DNA from: Bacillus sp. CECT 9360
GTDB lineage: Bacteria; Bacillota; Bacilli; Bacillales; DSM-1321
Assembly: GCF_918741275.1 (NCBI RefSeq)
Contig: NZ_CAKKNA010000008.1
Coordinates: forward strand, 124,001-188,000
Direction of reading: 5' to 3'
DNA length: 64,000 nt
How positions within the stretch are numbered: the stretch's first letter is position 1; each line of letters opens with the position of its first letter. The position numbers and the translations under genes were made by a program. Shown piece after piece: positions 1 to 8,847 of the stretch. Under the pieces are notes generated by a model. It searched no databases. It was not told the origin of the DNA and worked only from the letters and a program-made list of their open reading frames with translations.

Positions 1-810
1 CAGGCTATGCACTGTGTCATCAATGCCGTCAAAATCTGATCCTAGGCCGATTTGACTCCCGCCCCCGAGACTTGCGATATAGTCTATTTGATTCAGGACA
101 TCCGCTATATACGCAAACGGCTTTTTCGTTAAAAATCGAGGCATAAAGGTTACTCCTATCACCCCTTTTTTCTTGAGCAAGGCTTTGATTTGATCATCTT
201 TAAGATTGCGAGGGTGGGGACAAATCCGAAAAGCATTCGAATGGGAGGCAATCGGATAGTCCGCTATCTCGATGACATCCCAGAACGCCTGTTCAGATAG
301 ATGTGAAACATCGCACCAGATGGCATGCCGGTTCAATGTTTTCACGACATTTTCGCCAAAACCGGTCAAACCGCCTCCACGTTTTTCAAGGGCACCGTCC
401 GCAACCAAGTTAGCAAAGTTCCATGTCAATCCAACAGACGAAACGCCTAATCTGACCAATGTGTTTAACTTTACTAAATCATCTCCGATACAATCACAGC
501 CCTCCAATGTTAGAACCACCCCGATTTGATCGTCCAAAAGACTCTCGATATCTTCTTTGGAGGTTACCAGTTTCATATTCGGCATCGTCAAAACTTTCTC
601 ATAGAAAATATCTACCATGTAAAGCGCCGCAATAAATCGCATATCTGGATGGATGGCCTCAGGGACATAAATCGCAAAACACTGAACCTTTCCTCCAGTT
701 TCAGTAAGAGATTGATAAGTAATATGAAGTTTTTCACTGTCTAAAAAGGAGATGGTTGGGTCGATAAACATCTTCATCAAGACATCACAGTGGGCATCAA
801 AGATTTTCAT
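1..810 (-). CDS. Membrane dipeptidase (renal dipeptidase, peptidase M19 family), 3' end outside window
   Basis: The reading frame starts with ATG at 810 behind an AAGGGAG ribosome binding site and stays open for 270 codons to the window edge, so the C-terminus is missing. The translation carries the M19 zinc-peptidase landmarks in order: DAHCD near residue 5 (HxD), LEGCD near residue 102, DVSHLSE near 165, ASHSN near 187 and GSDFDG near 258. Family members hydrolyse dipeptides, some with D-residues, using a binuclear zinc site. No signal peptide is visible, so a cytoplasmic enzyme is likely. It follows spoVS on the same strand but is separated from it by a strong terminator, so it is probably transcribed from its own promoter. 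In B. subtilis tdh and kbl lie downstream of spoVS instead, so this is a lineage difference. Confidence 0.9.
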   Translation of the reverse strand, partial: MKIFDAHCDVLMKMFIDPTISFLDSEKLHITYQSLTETGGKVQCFAIYVPEAIHPDMRFIAALYMVDIFYEKVLTMPNMKLVTSKEDIESLLDDQIGVVLTLEGCDCIGDDLVKLNTLVRLGVSSVGLTWNFANLVADGALEKRGGGLTGFGENVVKTLNRHAIWCDVSHLSEQAFWDVIEIADYPIASHSNAFRICPHPRNLKDDQIKALLKKKGVIGVTFMPRFLTKKPFAYIADVLNQIDYIASLGGGSQIGLGSDFDGIDDTVHSL

Positions 811-866
811 TTTTCTACTCCCTTTCATTCAAATAGATATATACACTATACATTCTTTTTTCCCGT

Positions 867-900
867 AAAAAAAGAACCTGTTTGCTGATGCAAACAGGTG
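867..900 (-). terminator. Rho-independent terminator of spoVS
   Basis: On the minus strand ACCTGTTTGC and GCAAACAGGT form a perfect 10-bp stem with an ATCA loop, followed by TCTTTTTTT. It lies about 20 bases past the spoVS stop and separates spoVS from the dipeptidase gene. Confidence 0.93.
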
Positions 901-919
901 TCGGTTTTCATGACATTCG

Positions 920-1180
920 CTATCTGGGTTCGACAATGAGTTTAATCGCTGTTCTTTCTTCACCATCGATCTTAATATCTGTAAAGGCAGGAATACAAAT
1001 CAAGTTCACTCCACTAGGTGCCACAAACCCTCTTGCGATTGCTACTGCCTTGACGGCCTGATTTAACGCACCGGCGCCGATCGCCTGGAGCTCCGCGGTG
1101 CCTCTTTCTCTTAGTACGCCCGCCAGTGCGCCTGCTACAGAATTAGGATTAGATTTTGCTGAAACCTTTAATATTTCCAT
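920..1180 (-). CDS. spoVS: Stage V sporulation protein S
   Basis: This is an 86-residue protein beginning MEILKVSAKS, matching the very conserved SpoVS family in length and sequence (SVAGALAGVLRERG, AIGAGALNQAVKA, GVNLICIPAF). The ATG at 1180 is chosen over an upstream in-frame start because AAGGAGG sits 7 bases before it. SpoVS is a small Alba-like protein needed for spore coat assembly and later sporulation stages in B. subtilis. In B. subtilis it directly follows ymdB. Here an IS200/IS605-like remnant of about 550 bp separates the two, so read-through from rny-ymdB may be altered. I found no convincing sigma-H promoter in the upstream element sequence. Confidence 0.95.
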   Translation of the reverse strand: MEILKVSAKSNPNSVAGALAGVLRERGTAELQAIGAGALNQAVKAVAIARGFVAPSGVNLICIPAFTDIKIDGEERTAIKLIVEPR

Positions 1181-1234
1181 CCCTAGTCCTCCTTGTTTTC
1201 CCCTTACCTGATTGGAATGGCATTCCATAGGTAA

Positions 1235-1775
1235 ATACTTTCCATTGCTACTATATTCTGAGCAGAAACGTAGTATGACAAATAGTTATCTGGAAAGCCG
1301 GATTCCCACCAGCGTGCAAAGGACGGTCATGGGAGTGACGGAATGTTTTATAATTACTGATTTTCCGAAGCCCATTACGGTGCGACACTACCCTCTTTAG
1401 GGATGGGGTAACAGTGAGGTCAAATGCTTGAAAATCTCACGATCTTTTTTACACTCAAATTTTGCAGTATTAACCCTTAACTAATAAAATATAGATATGA
1501 ACGAATACAGACTAACTAACGCTACCTTATCATTCATTACTTATCATTTTGTATTCTGTCCTCGATACATAAGAAAGATTTTTCTTGATTCGAAAGTAGA
1601 ACAGAGATTTAAAGAAATGGTACATGAAATATGCGAAACTCTAAAAGTTGAGATGGGATACCCCAACCTTGCAGGCTGTTCAAAGCAGAAATGAATCGAG
1701 AACGCTTAAGTCACAAGAATTCCACCGTTAAATAGTAAGCTTTAGGGCTTGCGTCTTTACCGTGGGAGTCTCAAG
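1235..1775 (+). mobile_element. Decayed IS200/IS605-family element between ymdB and spoVS
   Basis: The interval between the spoVS ribosome binding site and the ymdB stop holds a truncated TnpA reading frame (1497-1694) flanked by structured ends. Around 1389-1402 there is a CCCT-CTTT-AGGG hairpin typical of subterminal hairpins in this family. At 1720-1775 the sequence has a TTCCAC/GTGGGA stem enclosing AAGC/GCTT and ends in TCTCAAG, which looks like the 3' scaffold of a TnpB-associated omega RNA at an IS605 right end. No TnpB coding sequence is present. The right boundary at about 1775 is fairly clear; the left boundary is a guess, and the 1235-1390 part could be a second fragment or host DNA. 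Confidence 0.7.
1497..1694 (+). pseudogene. tnpA: Truncated IS200/IS605 transposase TnpA
   Basis: The 65-residue frame contains ITYHFVFCPRYIRKIFL and a following helix (VEQRFKEMVHEIC), the N-terminal signature of the Y1 HUH transposase TnpA. The frame leaves the family consensus after about residue 52 and continues as unrelated sequence (GYPNLAGCSKQK). The HUH metal-binding motif (normally within EVMPDHVH) and the catalytic tyrosine are both missing. An internal deletion has therefore joined the TnpA N-terminus to the right-end region of the element. It cannot be an active transposase. Confidence 0.85.
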
Positions 1776-2568
1776 TATAAAAAAGGTGATCATCATTGAT
1801 TAAAATACGTTCTATTTTCTTGGACTGCCCTGTTTTTTCATCAATATCGATGATGGTCGCACTTAAAACGGTCCTGCCTTCCTTTGGGACCTCAAATCGA
1901 ACCGGAAGGCTTGTTAGAAAGCGGTGGATGACCGCTTCTCTTTCCATTCCTAATACCCCGTCATAAGGGCCGGTCATGCCCACGTCCGACAGGTAAGCCG
2001 TGCCGTTCGGAAGGATCCGATTATCCGTTGTTTGGACATGCGTATGAGTGCCGACTACAGCCGAGACCTTGCCATCAAGAAACCACCCCATTGCTTGCTT
2101 TTCACTGGTTGCCTCACCATGGAAATCAACGAAAATAATCGGTGTTCGCTTTCTTGCCTCAGCGACAAGCTCTTCAGCCTTTACAAAAGGACAGTCGAGC
2201 GGGGGCATAAATGTGCGGGCCTGAAGATTGATGATGGCAATTTCAAACGTGTTCCATTTTAGAAATTTCAGCCCTTCCCCTGGTGTGCCTGCAGGAAAGT
2301 TTGCCGGACGCACCAGATACTTCGCGCTCTCAATAAACTCAAAAATATCCCGGTTATCCCATGCATGGTTGCCAAGCGTGACGGCCTGTGCTCCCCATTC
2401 AAGAAATTCACGGTATATATTTTCGGTGATGCCACGGCCTCCTGCTGCATTTTCACCGTTGACCACGGTGATATGGGGCCGGTACTTTTCTTTTATTTTC
2501 GGAAGGTACTCTTTCAACATATCCCTTCCCGGTGAACCAACTACATCTCCGACAAAAAGTAATTTCAT
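1771..2568 (-). CDS. ymdB: YmdB family metallophosphoesterase (2',3'-cyclic nucleotide phosphodiesterase)
   Basis: The protein is 265 residues from ATG 2568, which has AAAGGA upstream; the longer in-frame start at 2658 lies inside the rny terminator region and is rejected. It begins MKLLFVGDVVGSPGRDML and shows the calcineurin-like dimetal motifs GDVVG, NGENAAGG, GNHAWDN, FHGEATSEK and GTHTHVQT. YmdB hydrolyses 2',3'-cyclic nucleotides and influences the switch between motility and biofilm in B. subtilis. It follows rny as in B. subtilis, with a terminator between. The last codons (YT-stop) abut the IS remnant, and the TGA is formed by the TCA of the element's TCTCAAG end. Confidence 0.95.
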   Translation of the reverse strand: MKLLFVGDVVGSPGRDMLKEYLPKIKEKYRPHITVVNGENAAGGRGITENIYREFLEWGAQAVTLGNHAWDNRDIFEFIESAKYLVRPANFPAGTPGEGLKFLKWNTFEIAIINLQARTFMPPLDCPFVKAEELVAEARKRTPIIFVDFHGEATSEKQAMGWFLDGKVSAVVGTHTHVQTTDNRILPNGTAYLSDVGMTGPYDGVLGMEREAVIHRFLTSLPVRFEVPKEGRTVLSATIIDIDEKTGQSKKIERILINDDHLFYT

Positions 2569-2697
2569 AAAAAAATCCTTTCTATTTATCCAACATTTTT
2601 TATATGGACGAAAGGGCTCAGACCCTTTGGTTTTCTCATGTATTGTAACACAAATCATGATGGGCCGGAGTTGCTCTCTTTCACATTGGTCTATGCA

Positions 2698-2730
2698 ATA
2701 AAAAAACGAAGTGGTGAGTCACCACTTCGC
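2698..2730 (-). terminator. Terminator downstream of rny
   Basis: The minus strand has CGAAGTGGT and ACCACTTCG arms around a GACTC loop, followed by seven T residues, directly after the rny stop codon. It is likely to reduce read-through into ymdB. Confidence 0.93.
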
Positions 2731-2731
2731 T

Positions 2732-4294
2732 TTACTTTGCGTATTCGACGGCCCTTGTTTCACGGATGACCGTTACTTTTATATGGCCTGGGTAATCCAG
2801 TTCTTCTTCAATGCGTTTACGGATATCCCTTGCAAGACGATGAGCACTTAGATCATCGATTTGTTCAGGTTTTACCATAATTCTTACTTCACGTCCGGCT
2901 TGAATGGCAAAGGATTTTTCAACGCCATCATACGATTCGGAAATCTCTTCAAGCTTCTCAAGTCTTCTGATATAGTTTTCGAGCGTTTCACTGCGCGCCC
3001 CTGGTCTTGCCGCGGACAATGCATCCGCAGCCGCGACTAGCACGGCAATGACTGAAGTAGGTTCTGTATCACCATGGTGGGAAGCAATGCTGTTGACGAC
3101 AACAGGATGCTCTTTGTACTTGGTTCCGAGTTCGACCCCAATCTCCACATGGCTTCCTTCTACTTCATGGTCAATTGCTTTACCAATATCGTGAAGCAAT
3201 CCGGCACGTCTTGCGAGCGTTTCGTCTTCTCCAAGCTCAGCGGCCAATAATCCGGATAATTGGGCAACCTCCACGGAATGCTTTAAAACGTTTTGGCCGT
3301 AACTTGTACGGAACTTCAAGCGGCCAAGAATTTTAATCAGATCCGGATGGAGCCCGTGAACACCTACCTCGAAAGTGGTTTGTTCACCTATTTCGCGGAT
3401 ATGTTCATCCACTTCACGTCTTGATTTATCAACCATCTCTTCGATGCGAGCCGGGTGAATCCGTCCATCTTGCACCAACTTCTCAAGTGCTAAACGAGCC
3501 GTTTCACGCCTGATAGGATCGAATCCGGAAAGAATGACGGCTTCCGGTGTATCATCAATGATCAAATCGATACCTGTAAGAGTTTCCAGTGTACGGATAT
3601 TTCGTCCTTCACGTCCGATAATCCGGCCTTTCATCTCATCATTTGGCAGGTTCACCACAGAAACGGTTGTTTCTGCAACGTGATCAGCCGCGCAACGCTG
3701 TATCGCAAGGGAAAGCAATTCTTTCGCTTTCTTGTCAGATTCTTCTTTCGCACGATTCTCGCTTTCTTTAATCATGATTGCGGTATCATGGGCCAATTCT
3801 TTCTCAATACGGTCGATGATGATTGCTTTCGCTTCTTCACGAGTTAAGCCAGAAACACGCTCGAGTTCAGTCTGCTGCTTGCGAATCGTTTCTTCCACTT
3901 TGCTTTCCATCTCTTCAATATGCTGTTGTCTTTGGTTCAGAGAATCATCCTTTTTCTCCAAAAGGACTTCACGTTTGTCTAACGTTTCATCTTTACGGTC
4001 AAGGTTCTCTTCTTTTTGCAATAATCGATTTTCTTGTTTTTGCAATTCATTTCTTCGCTCACGCACTTCGCGTTCAGCATCAGAACGAATCTTATGAATT
4101 TCATCTTTTGCTTCCAATAGGGCTTCTTTTTTAGCAGCCTCCGCTTCACGTTTTGCATCCGCAAGGATATGTTCAGCCGAGTTTTTAGCCCCTGCTATTT
4201 TGTTTTGGGAAACATTCTTGCTTACAAAATAGCCAACAACTGCACCGACGATTAGGCCAAGCAAAATGGAGATGATTACTGTAATGGGTTCCAT
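2732..4294 (-). CDS. rny: Ribonuclease Y
   Basis: RNase Y is the membrane-anchored endoribonuclease that initiates decay of many mRNAs in Firmicutes. The start is the second of two adjacent ATGs, at 4294, seven bases after GGAGG; this gives 520 residues, the B. subtilis length. Domains in order: an N-terminal membrane segment (about residues 4-25), a long charged coiled coil (about 30-200), a KH domain ([15 protein letters not shown], about 215-230), an HD domain ([12 protein letters not shown] and SHVEIG, about 365-385) and a C-terminal domain ending [13 protein letters not shown]. It has its own sigma-A promoter at 4429-4457. In B. subtilis pbpX lies between recA and this gene; it is absent here. 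Confidence 0.98.
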   Translation of the reverse strand: MEPITVIISILLGLIVGAVVGYFVSKNVSQNKIAGAKNSAEHILADAKREAEAAKKEALLEAKDEIHKIRSDAEREVRERRNELQKQENRLLQKEENLDRKDETLDKREVLLEKKDDSLNQRQQHIEEMESKVEETIRKQQTELERVSGLTREEAKAIIIDRIEKELAHDTAIMIKESENRAKEESDKKAKELLSLAIQRCAADHVAETTVSVVNLPNDEMKGRIIGREGRNIRTLETLTGIDLIIDDTPEAVILSGFDPIRRETARLALEKLVQDGRIHPARIEEMVDKSRREVDEHIREIGEQTTFEVGVHGLHPDLIKILGRLKFRTSYGQNVLKHSVEVAQLSGLLAAELGEDETLARRAGLLHDIGKAIDHEVEGSHVEIGVELGTKYKEHPVVVNSIASHHGDTEPTSVIAVLVAAADALSAARPGARSETLENYIRRLEKLEEISESYDGVEKSFAIQAGREVRIMVKPEQIDDLSAHRLARDIRKRIEEELDYPGHIKVTVIRETRAVEYAK

Positions 4295-4428
4295 CATTTC
4301 ACCTCCCCTTGCTATGAACTTGTTACTAAAAAGTAGGTCTGTCGGCATGTACATTGTACATAACTTCAATATACAGCACTTAACATTTCAAAAATTTTAG
4401 TTTGAAAAAATGTAAAATATACATACTA

Positions 4429-4457
4429 ATTGTATAGGTGAGATTTTTTATTGTCAA
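4429..4457 (-). promoter_or_regulatory. Sigma-A promoter of rny
   Basis: On the minus strand TTGACA (4457-4452) is followed by a 17-base spacer and TACAAT (4434-4429), about 135 bases before the rny start. This is a near-consensus vegetative promoter and implies a leader of about 125 nt. Confidence 0.85.
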
Positions 4458-4534
4458 GGGTTTGTCCTGCACACGGCTCCCTGAATTTTCAGGACATCGA
4501 CAAGGGATGTTCCATGCTTAATTTTTCGTCCTAT

Positions 4535-4568
4535 GAAAAAAGGACCGGCAGCACTATGACCGGTCCTA
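4535..4568 (-). terminator. Terminator of recA
   Basis: On the minus strand AGGACCGG and CCGGTCCT pair across an 11-base loop and are followed by TTTTTT, 12 bases after the recA stop codon. Confidence 0.93.
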
Positions 4569-4578
4569 CTTGGCTATA

Positions 4579-5619
4579 TTATTTGAGTTCTAGTTCCTCT
4601 TGATCCTCTGCTTCTTCCAGCGCGACATGTTCGCCGTCAAGGTTGTAATGATCACGGATCTTTTGCATGATTTCCAGACGAAGGCTTTCATTTTCCTTTA
4701 AGAACAACTTTGCGTTTTCACGTCCCTGTCCGAGACGATCTTCGTTGTAAGAATACCATGAGCCGCTTTTTTGGACGATATCCAATTCAGAACCCATGTC
4801 AATGATTTCGCCTTCGCGCGAAATTCCTTCCCCATACATGATATCAACTTCTGCCTGGCGGAACGGAGGCGCCACCTTGTTTTTCACTACTTTAATCCTT
4901 GTCTTGTTACCGACTATATCGTTGCCCTGCTTCAATTGCTCGGCACGACGCACTTCAAGACGGACAGTGGAATAAAACTTCAATGCGCGTCCCCCGGTAG
5001 TAGTTTCCGGGTTTCCGAACATGATCCCTATCTTTTCACGAATCTGGTTGATGAAAACCGCGATTGTATTAGATTTGCTAATGGCACCGGAAAGCTTTCT
5101 AAGAGCCTGGGACATCAGTCTTGCCTGAAGGCCGACGTGAGAGTCCCCCATTTCTCCTTCAATCTCCGCTTTCGGCACCAAGGCTGCAACCGAGTCTATT
5201 ACGAGAATATCTACTGCACCGCTTCGAACAAGGGCTTCGGCAATCTCTAGACCCTGCTCGCCTGTGTCCGGCTGGGATAGCAATAATTCATCGATATTGA
5301 CTCCAAGTTTTTGGGCATATACCGGATCAAGAGCATGTTCGGCATCGATGAAGGCAGCTTGTCCGCCTTTTGCCTGAACCTCTGCTATGGCATGGAGCGC
5401 CACCGTGGTTTTACCTGAGCTTTCAGGTCCGTAGATTTCAATGATTCTCCCGCGCGGATATCCGCCCACTCCAAGAGCGACATCCAATGCCAGTGAACCG
5501 GATGAAATGGTGGAAATTCTTCTGTCCGTTTGCTCACCGAGCTTCATGATGGAACCTTTACCGAATTGCTTTTCAATTTGCTTTAATGCCATTTCTAACG
5601 CCGCTTGACGATCACTCAC
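4579..5619 (-). CDS. recA: Recombinase A
   Basis: RecA forms filaments on single-stranded DNA, catalyses strand exchange in homologous recombination and stimulates LexA self-cleavage. The protein is 346 residues, close to the usual 345-350. The Walker A motif GPESSGKT is at residues 64-71, Walker B ([11 protein letters not shown]) is around 140, and the C-terminus is acidic ([12 protein letters not shown]). The start is GTG at 5619, preceded by GAGGAGG; the protein then begins with the usual [13 protein letters not shown]. The upstream region carries a good sigma-A promoter and an SOS box, so DNA-damage induction is expected. It follows cinA on the same strand but is separated from it by about 365 bases holding a repeat and the promoter. 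Confidence 0.99.
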   Translation of the reverse strand: MSDRQAALEMALKQIEKQFGKGSIMKLGEQTDRRISTISSGSLALDVALGVGGYPRGRIIEIYGPESSGKTTVALHAIAEVQAKGGQAAFIDAEHALDPVYAQKLGVNIDELLLSQPDTGEQGLEIAEALVRSGAVDILVIDSVAALVPKAEIEGEMGDSHVGLQARLMSQALRKLSGAISKSNTIAVFINQIREKIGIMFGNPETTTGGRALKFYSTVRLEVRRAEQLKQGNDIVGNKTRIKVVKNKVAPPFRQAEVDIMYGEGISREGEIIDMGSELDIVQKSGSWYSYNEDRLGQGRENAKLFLKENESLRLEIMQKIRDHYNLDGEHVALEEAEDQEELELK

Positions 5620-5714
5620 TTAAGTTCCTCCTCTATATTCAACTAATCGGTTTATCCGATTAAACAAAGACAAATTAATTGATTTTAAGCTGTCTCATCT
5701 CAAAACCTATTTCT

Positions 5715-5743
5715 ACTATATACTTTTTTTTTCTGTTTGCCAA
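5715..5743 (-). promoter_or_regulatory. Sigma-A promoter of recA
   Basis: On the minus strand TTGGCA (5743-5738), a 17-base spacer containing nine consecutive A residues, and TATAGT (5720-5715) form a vegetative promoter about 96 bases before the GTG start. The SOS box lies 9 bases upstream of the -35. Confidence 0.82.
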
Positions 5744-5752
5744 GAGAAAAAT

Positions 5753-5766
5753 CGAACATCCATTCG
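5753..5766 (-). promoter_or_regulatory. LexA (DinR) SOS box of recA
   Basis: On the plus strand the site reads CGAACATCCATTCG. This matches the Bacillus SOS box CGAAC-N4-GTTCG at 9 of the 10 conserved positions and is nearly palindromic. It sits just upstream of the recA -35 element. Confidence 0.85.
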
Positions 5767-5885
5767 TTTTTTTTAATTGCTATTTATTTATGAATCTCTC
5801 TTTTTCTTCCAGTGAAAGACCCTTTTTGATTGATAGGAATGATAATGAAATGAAAAATCCCAAAGTTATCTGTCTATTTCCTAAC

Positions 5886-5955
5886 ATAAAGAAAACTCGT
5901 CGATTGACGAGCCGTAAGGCGGAGATTAGACGTAGTTGCACTTATGCAGAAAACA
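5886..5955 (-). repeat. Dispersed repeat family 1, copy A (cinA-recA intergenic)
   Basis: This copy contains, on the minus strand, CTGCATAAGTGCAACTACG followed by a hairpin with arms CTCGTC/GACGAG around AATC, then TTTTCTTT. The same arrangement recurs at 24024, 37356, 49400 and 58458 and inverted at 29760. Here it may act as a terminator after cinA. A second weak hairpin (CCGGT/ACCGG, 5962-5976) lies between it and the cinA stop. Nothing else is seen from 5770 to 5885. Confidence 0.8.
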
Positions 5956-5985
5956 AGACCGGTGTGAAACCGGCCCAGGTACATA

Positions 5986-7224
5986 TTATTCAGATAATTG
6001 CCGGAGCAAGTAATGGCATCCGTATTTCACGCTTCGAATCCTGTTCGAGGTCCTGCTCCCCGAAAGATTCAACTGCTCTACAGCAGATGCGCCGTTACGG
6101 AACGCCATCCCGATAAATACAGTGCCGACGGGTTTGCCTTCCTGTTCATCGGGACCTGCTACCCCTGTAAAGCTGATACCGACATCGGCATCGAGCAGAT
6201 TCCGGACGTTTTCCGCCATCTCCGCCGCGCAAGGACCACTGACAACGCCATGCTCGGAAATCGTTTTTTCACTGACTTGCAGCACATTCCTTTTCGCGTC
6301 ATTTGTATAAGCGACGATGCCACCTTTAAAGACCTTGCCTGCCGCCGGAACGGATGTGAGCTGCTCTTGGAACATCCCGCCGGTCAAGCTTTCAGCACTG
6401 GCAATCGTTAATTTCCGAGTGGACAGTTCTTTCAAAAGTTCCTTAGTCAAGGAAGTGTCATTAATTCCATAACAATACTCCCCAACACGGCTTAAGATTT
6501 CTTTTTCCACAACGGCTATCATTTCGTCGCATTTTTCCCGTGAAGTGTGCTTGGCCGTAATCCTGAGTGTGACTTCACCATCCCCAGCAAGCGGCGCAAT
6601 CGTCGGATTTGTTTGATTTTCAAGCATATCTTCAATCTTTGTTTCGAGAAGGGATTCACCAATCCCAAAAAAGCGCAGCACTTTGGATTCGATTCTCTCA
6701 TGAGTTTTAAGCTTTTTCATAATGCTCTCATAACCGTAGCTTAAAAACATCGGTTGCATTTCCTTTGGCGGTCCCGGTAACAACATATAGGTAATTCCAT
6801 TGATAGCAAGGACCATCCCGGGGGCCATTCCGTGATCATTGCGCAAAACCTCTGACCCTTCCAAAATAAGTGCCTGCTTCTTATTATTTTCCGTCATTTC
6901 GATTCCTGTTTTACTGAAAAAAGCTTCGATGGAATGTAAGGCCTCTTCATCGAAAACAAGCTCTCTGCCAAGATGGCGGGAAATCGTTTCTTTTGTCAGA
7001 TCATCTTTAGTCGGGCCGAGTCCCCCGGTAAAGACAATTAAATCCGCACGGGATTCGGCCGTTTCAAGCACGGATTCCAATCTCTTATCATTGTCCCCCA
7101 CAACCGTATGATAAAAAACATTGACTCCCATTTCGGCGAATTGCTGTGAGAGAAATTTTGCGTTCGTATTCACAATTTGTCCAAGCAGCAGTTCCGATCC
7201 TACCGCGATAATTTCAGCATTCAT
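5986..7224 (-). CDS. cinA: Competence/damage-inducible protein CinA
   Basis: The protein is 412 residues, the usual full length, with both CinA domains. The N-terminal molybdopterin-binding-like domain begins [17 protein letters not shown] and includes [11 protein letters not shown] (about 65-75) and LLPGPPKEM (about 148). The C-terminal nicotinamide-nucleotide amidase-like domain has ASAESLTGG (about 275) and TGVAGPDEQ (about 355). CinA proteins hydrolyse ADP-ribose-type compounds or deamidate NMN, and in competent species associate with RecA. The gene sits between pgsA and recA as in B. subtilis. GGAGATGA precedes the ATG. The recA promoter and SOS box lie downstream, so recA is at least partly transcribed on its own. 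Confidence 0.96.
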   Translation of the reverse strand: MNAEIIAVGSELLLGQIVNTNAKFLSQQFAEMGVNVFYHTVVGDNDKRLESVLETAESRADLIVFTGGLGPTKDDLTKETISRHLGRELVFDEEALHSIEAFFSKTGIEMTENNKKQALILEGSEVLRNDHGMAPGMVLAINGITYMLLPGPPKEMQPMFLSYGYESIMKKLKTHERIESKVLRFFGIGESLLETKIEDMLENQTNPTIAPLAGDGEVTLRITAKHTSREKCDEMIAVVEKEILSRVGEYCYGINDTSLTKELLKELSTRKLTIASAESLTGGMFQEQLTSVPAAGKVFKGGIVAYTNDAKRNVLQVSEKTISEHGVVSGPCAAEMAENVRNLLDADVGISFTGVAGPDEQEGKPVGTVFIGMAFRNGASAVEQLNLSGSRTSNRIRSVKYGCHYLLRQLSE

Positions 7225-7245
7225 CTCCTAAAGACCCACCATTCG

Positions 7246-7830
7246 TTATTTGGAATTTTTAAAAACTTCTTTGTTTTTCGCAAAGTAATCCCATCCAGAC
7301 CAGATCGTAAAGAACAAAGCAATCCACAGTGCGATATTGGCAAATGGAACTGAGATTAAAGAAAACGGTAAATTATGAAGAAGCAAAGCTGAAATGGCGA
7401 CAATTTGGGCCCAGGTTTTGATTTTCCCCAAATTGTTCGCAGCCACAACTTCACCGGTACCGGCAAGAACGAGACGCAATCCCGTCACTGCAAATTCCCG
7501 GCTGATGATGGCGATGACGATCCATGATTGATTGTAAACTAGATCTAGGTCGACCAATACAATTAAAGCGGCTGAAACGAGAAGCTTATCGGCCAGCGGA
7601 TCCAGGAATTTCCCGAGATTGGTGACAAGATTCAACTTACGTGCGTAATATCCGTCAATCCAATCCGTCGTTGAGGCGACAATGAATAGCAATGCCCCCC
7701 AGAAATGGGCTACTGGAAGGGAACTACCCGCTATTGTCCATTCTCCCCAGTTGAACGGAACGAGCATGATGATTAAAAACAAAGGAATTAATAGAATTCT
7801 TAATACAGTTATTTTATTAGGCAGATTCAC
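7246..7830 (-). CDS. pgsA: CDP-diacylglycerol-glycerol-3-phosphate 3-phosphatidyltransferase
   Basis: This membrane enzyme makes phosphatidylglycerol phosphate, the committed step of anionic phospholipid synthesis. The CDP-alcohol phosphotransferase signature is intact: DGYYAR, eight residues, G, three residues, D, three residues, D (about residues 59-82). Hydrophobic segments occupy most of the 194-residue chain. I chose the GTG at 7830, which lies a proper distance from GGAGGA; the TTG at 7845 overlaps that site. The resulting N-terminus (NLPNKITVLRI) fits the family. It lies 21 bases upstream of cinA. Confidence 0.96.
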   Translation of the reverse strand: MNLPNKITVLRILLIPLFLIIMLVPFNWGEWTIAGSSLPVAHFWGALLFIVASTTDWIDGYYARKLNLVTNLGKFLDPLADKLLVSAALIVLVDLDLVYNQSWIVIAIISREFAVTGLRLVLAGTGEVVAANNLGKIKTWAQIVAISALLLHNLPFSLISVPFANIALWIALFFTIWSGWDYFAKNKEVFKNSK

Positions 7831-7886
7831 GAACGATTCCTCCAAAAATTCGTACAGAGATGTACGATAATTAAAATCAAATAAGA

Positions 7887-7915
7887 GAAAAAATAGTCAC
7901 CATAAAGATGACTAC
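7887..7915 (-). terminator. Terminator downstream of the rodZ-like gene
   Basis: On the minus strand TAGTCA and TGACTA pair across a 9-base loop and are followed by TTTTTTC, in the gap between the rodZ-like gene and pgsA. It is moderately strong; partial read-through into pgsA is plausible. Confidence 0.75.
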
Positions 7916-7924
7916 CTAAGATGA

Positions 7925-8830
7925 TTATTGAACTTTAGTAAATTGAATGGTTACGTTCTGCGTAACCGATTGTGCAGGTGAAATGGCGTACGCCAGTTTT
8001 TCGTCATTTACAAAGATTTCGGTATCGGCCGCATTTCCTACAACAATAACTGCCCCGGTTTCATTCGTAAAGTCGATTTCCTGGATTTGGTCCTTTTTAA
8101 GGGTGCCTTGGAAGATGGATTTGCCGCTTCCATTTTGGATATTTACCCATGTTTCCCCTATAGATGAAACCTTTAATTTGAATTCTTTAGCATTTTTTAA
8201 CTCATATGTGCTGTTTTTACCGCTTGAACTTACAGATGTAAGTTCTTGTTTCATTTCTTCAGGTTCTGCCTCTTCTACTGTTGGTGCTGCTGGTTCTTCT
8301 TTTTTCTCTTCTTCAGTTGCTGCAGAATCTTCATGCTTGTTCTCATCATTTAGAGGAGAGTCATTGCTTTCATCATAGTTTACCTCTTCATTAGCAGTCT
8401 CATTCTCATTATCAGTCTTATTGTCTGATGTACTTACATAATTTGAAACTAACAGATATATTAATATGGCTGCCAGGATGACGAAAATGATACCAAGTAT
8501 TTTGGGTAATGAAGCCATAAATTTAGAGTCTTCTGTCTTAACGGTACTTTTGGATTGCACTCTGGATAGCTGATCCGGAAGCTCCTCATTATATACAACC
8601 GGAACATCGCTTTTGTACTGGTCAAAGATCTCCTCAGAATCCAAACCGACAGCCTCGCAGTATTGCTTGATAAATGCGCGCACGTAAAACTTCCCAGGCA
8701 TCATATCATAATTGCCTTCTTCAATGCCCGTCAAATACCGCTTCTGTATTTTTGTCACATTTTGTAAATCATCCAAGCTCATGCCCTTTGCCACGCGGGC
8801 TTCTTTAAGTCTAGTACCTAATTCAGTCAA
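7925..8830 (-). CDS. ymfM: RodZ-like helix-turn-helix membrane protein (YmfM)
   Basis: The protein has the RodZ layout. It starts with a cytoplasmic Xre-type helix-turn-helix (LGTRLKEARVAKGMSLDDLQ; residues about 3-70), then a single membrane span (about 110-130, ILGIIFVILAAILIYLLV), a very acidic linker rich in E, D and N (about 140-205), and a C-terminal DUF4115-type beta domain (about 215-300). RodZ links MreB to the cell-wall elongation machinery. I prefer the TTG at 8830 (301 residues), seven bases after GGAAGGTG; a GTG at 8839 overlaps that site. It sits between a DUF3388 gene and pgsA, as in B. subtilis. Confidence 0.88.
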   Translation of the reverse strand: MTELGTRLKEARVAKGMSLDDLQNVTKIQKRYLTGIEEGNYDMMPGKFYVRAFIKQYCEAVGLDSEEIFDQYKSDVPVVYNEELPDQLSRVQSKSTVKTEDSKFMASLPKILGIIFVILAAILIYLLVSNYVSTSDNKTDNENETANEEVNYDESNDSPLNDENKHEDSAATEEEKKEEPAAPTVEEAEPEEMKQELTSVSSSGKNSTYELKNAKEFKLKVSSIGETWVNIQNGSGKSIFQGTLKKDQIQEIDFTNETGAVIVVGNAADTEIFVNDEKLAYAISPAQSVTQNVTIQFTKVQ

Positions 8831-8847
8831 ATAAAACACCTTCCATT

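Noticed and set aside
1200-1290. Possible sigma-H promoter for spoVS
   Set aside because: A CAGAATATA stretch resembles the -10, but the purine position fails and no AGGA-type -35 is found at the right distance.
5679-6116. Plus-strand frame of 145 codons over the recA promoter and cinA end
   Set aside because: It covers the SOS box, promoter and a family 1 repeat and then runs antisense to cinA.
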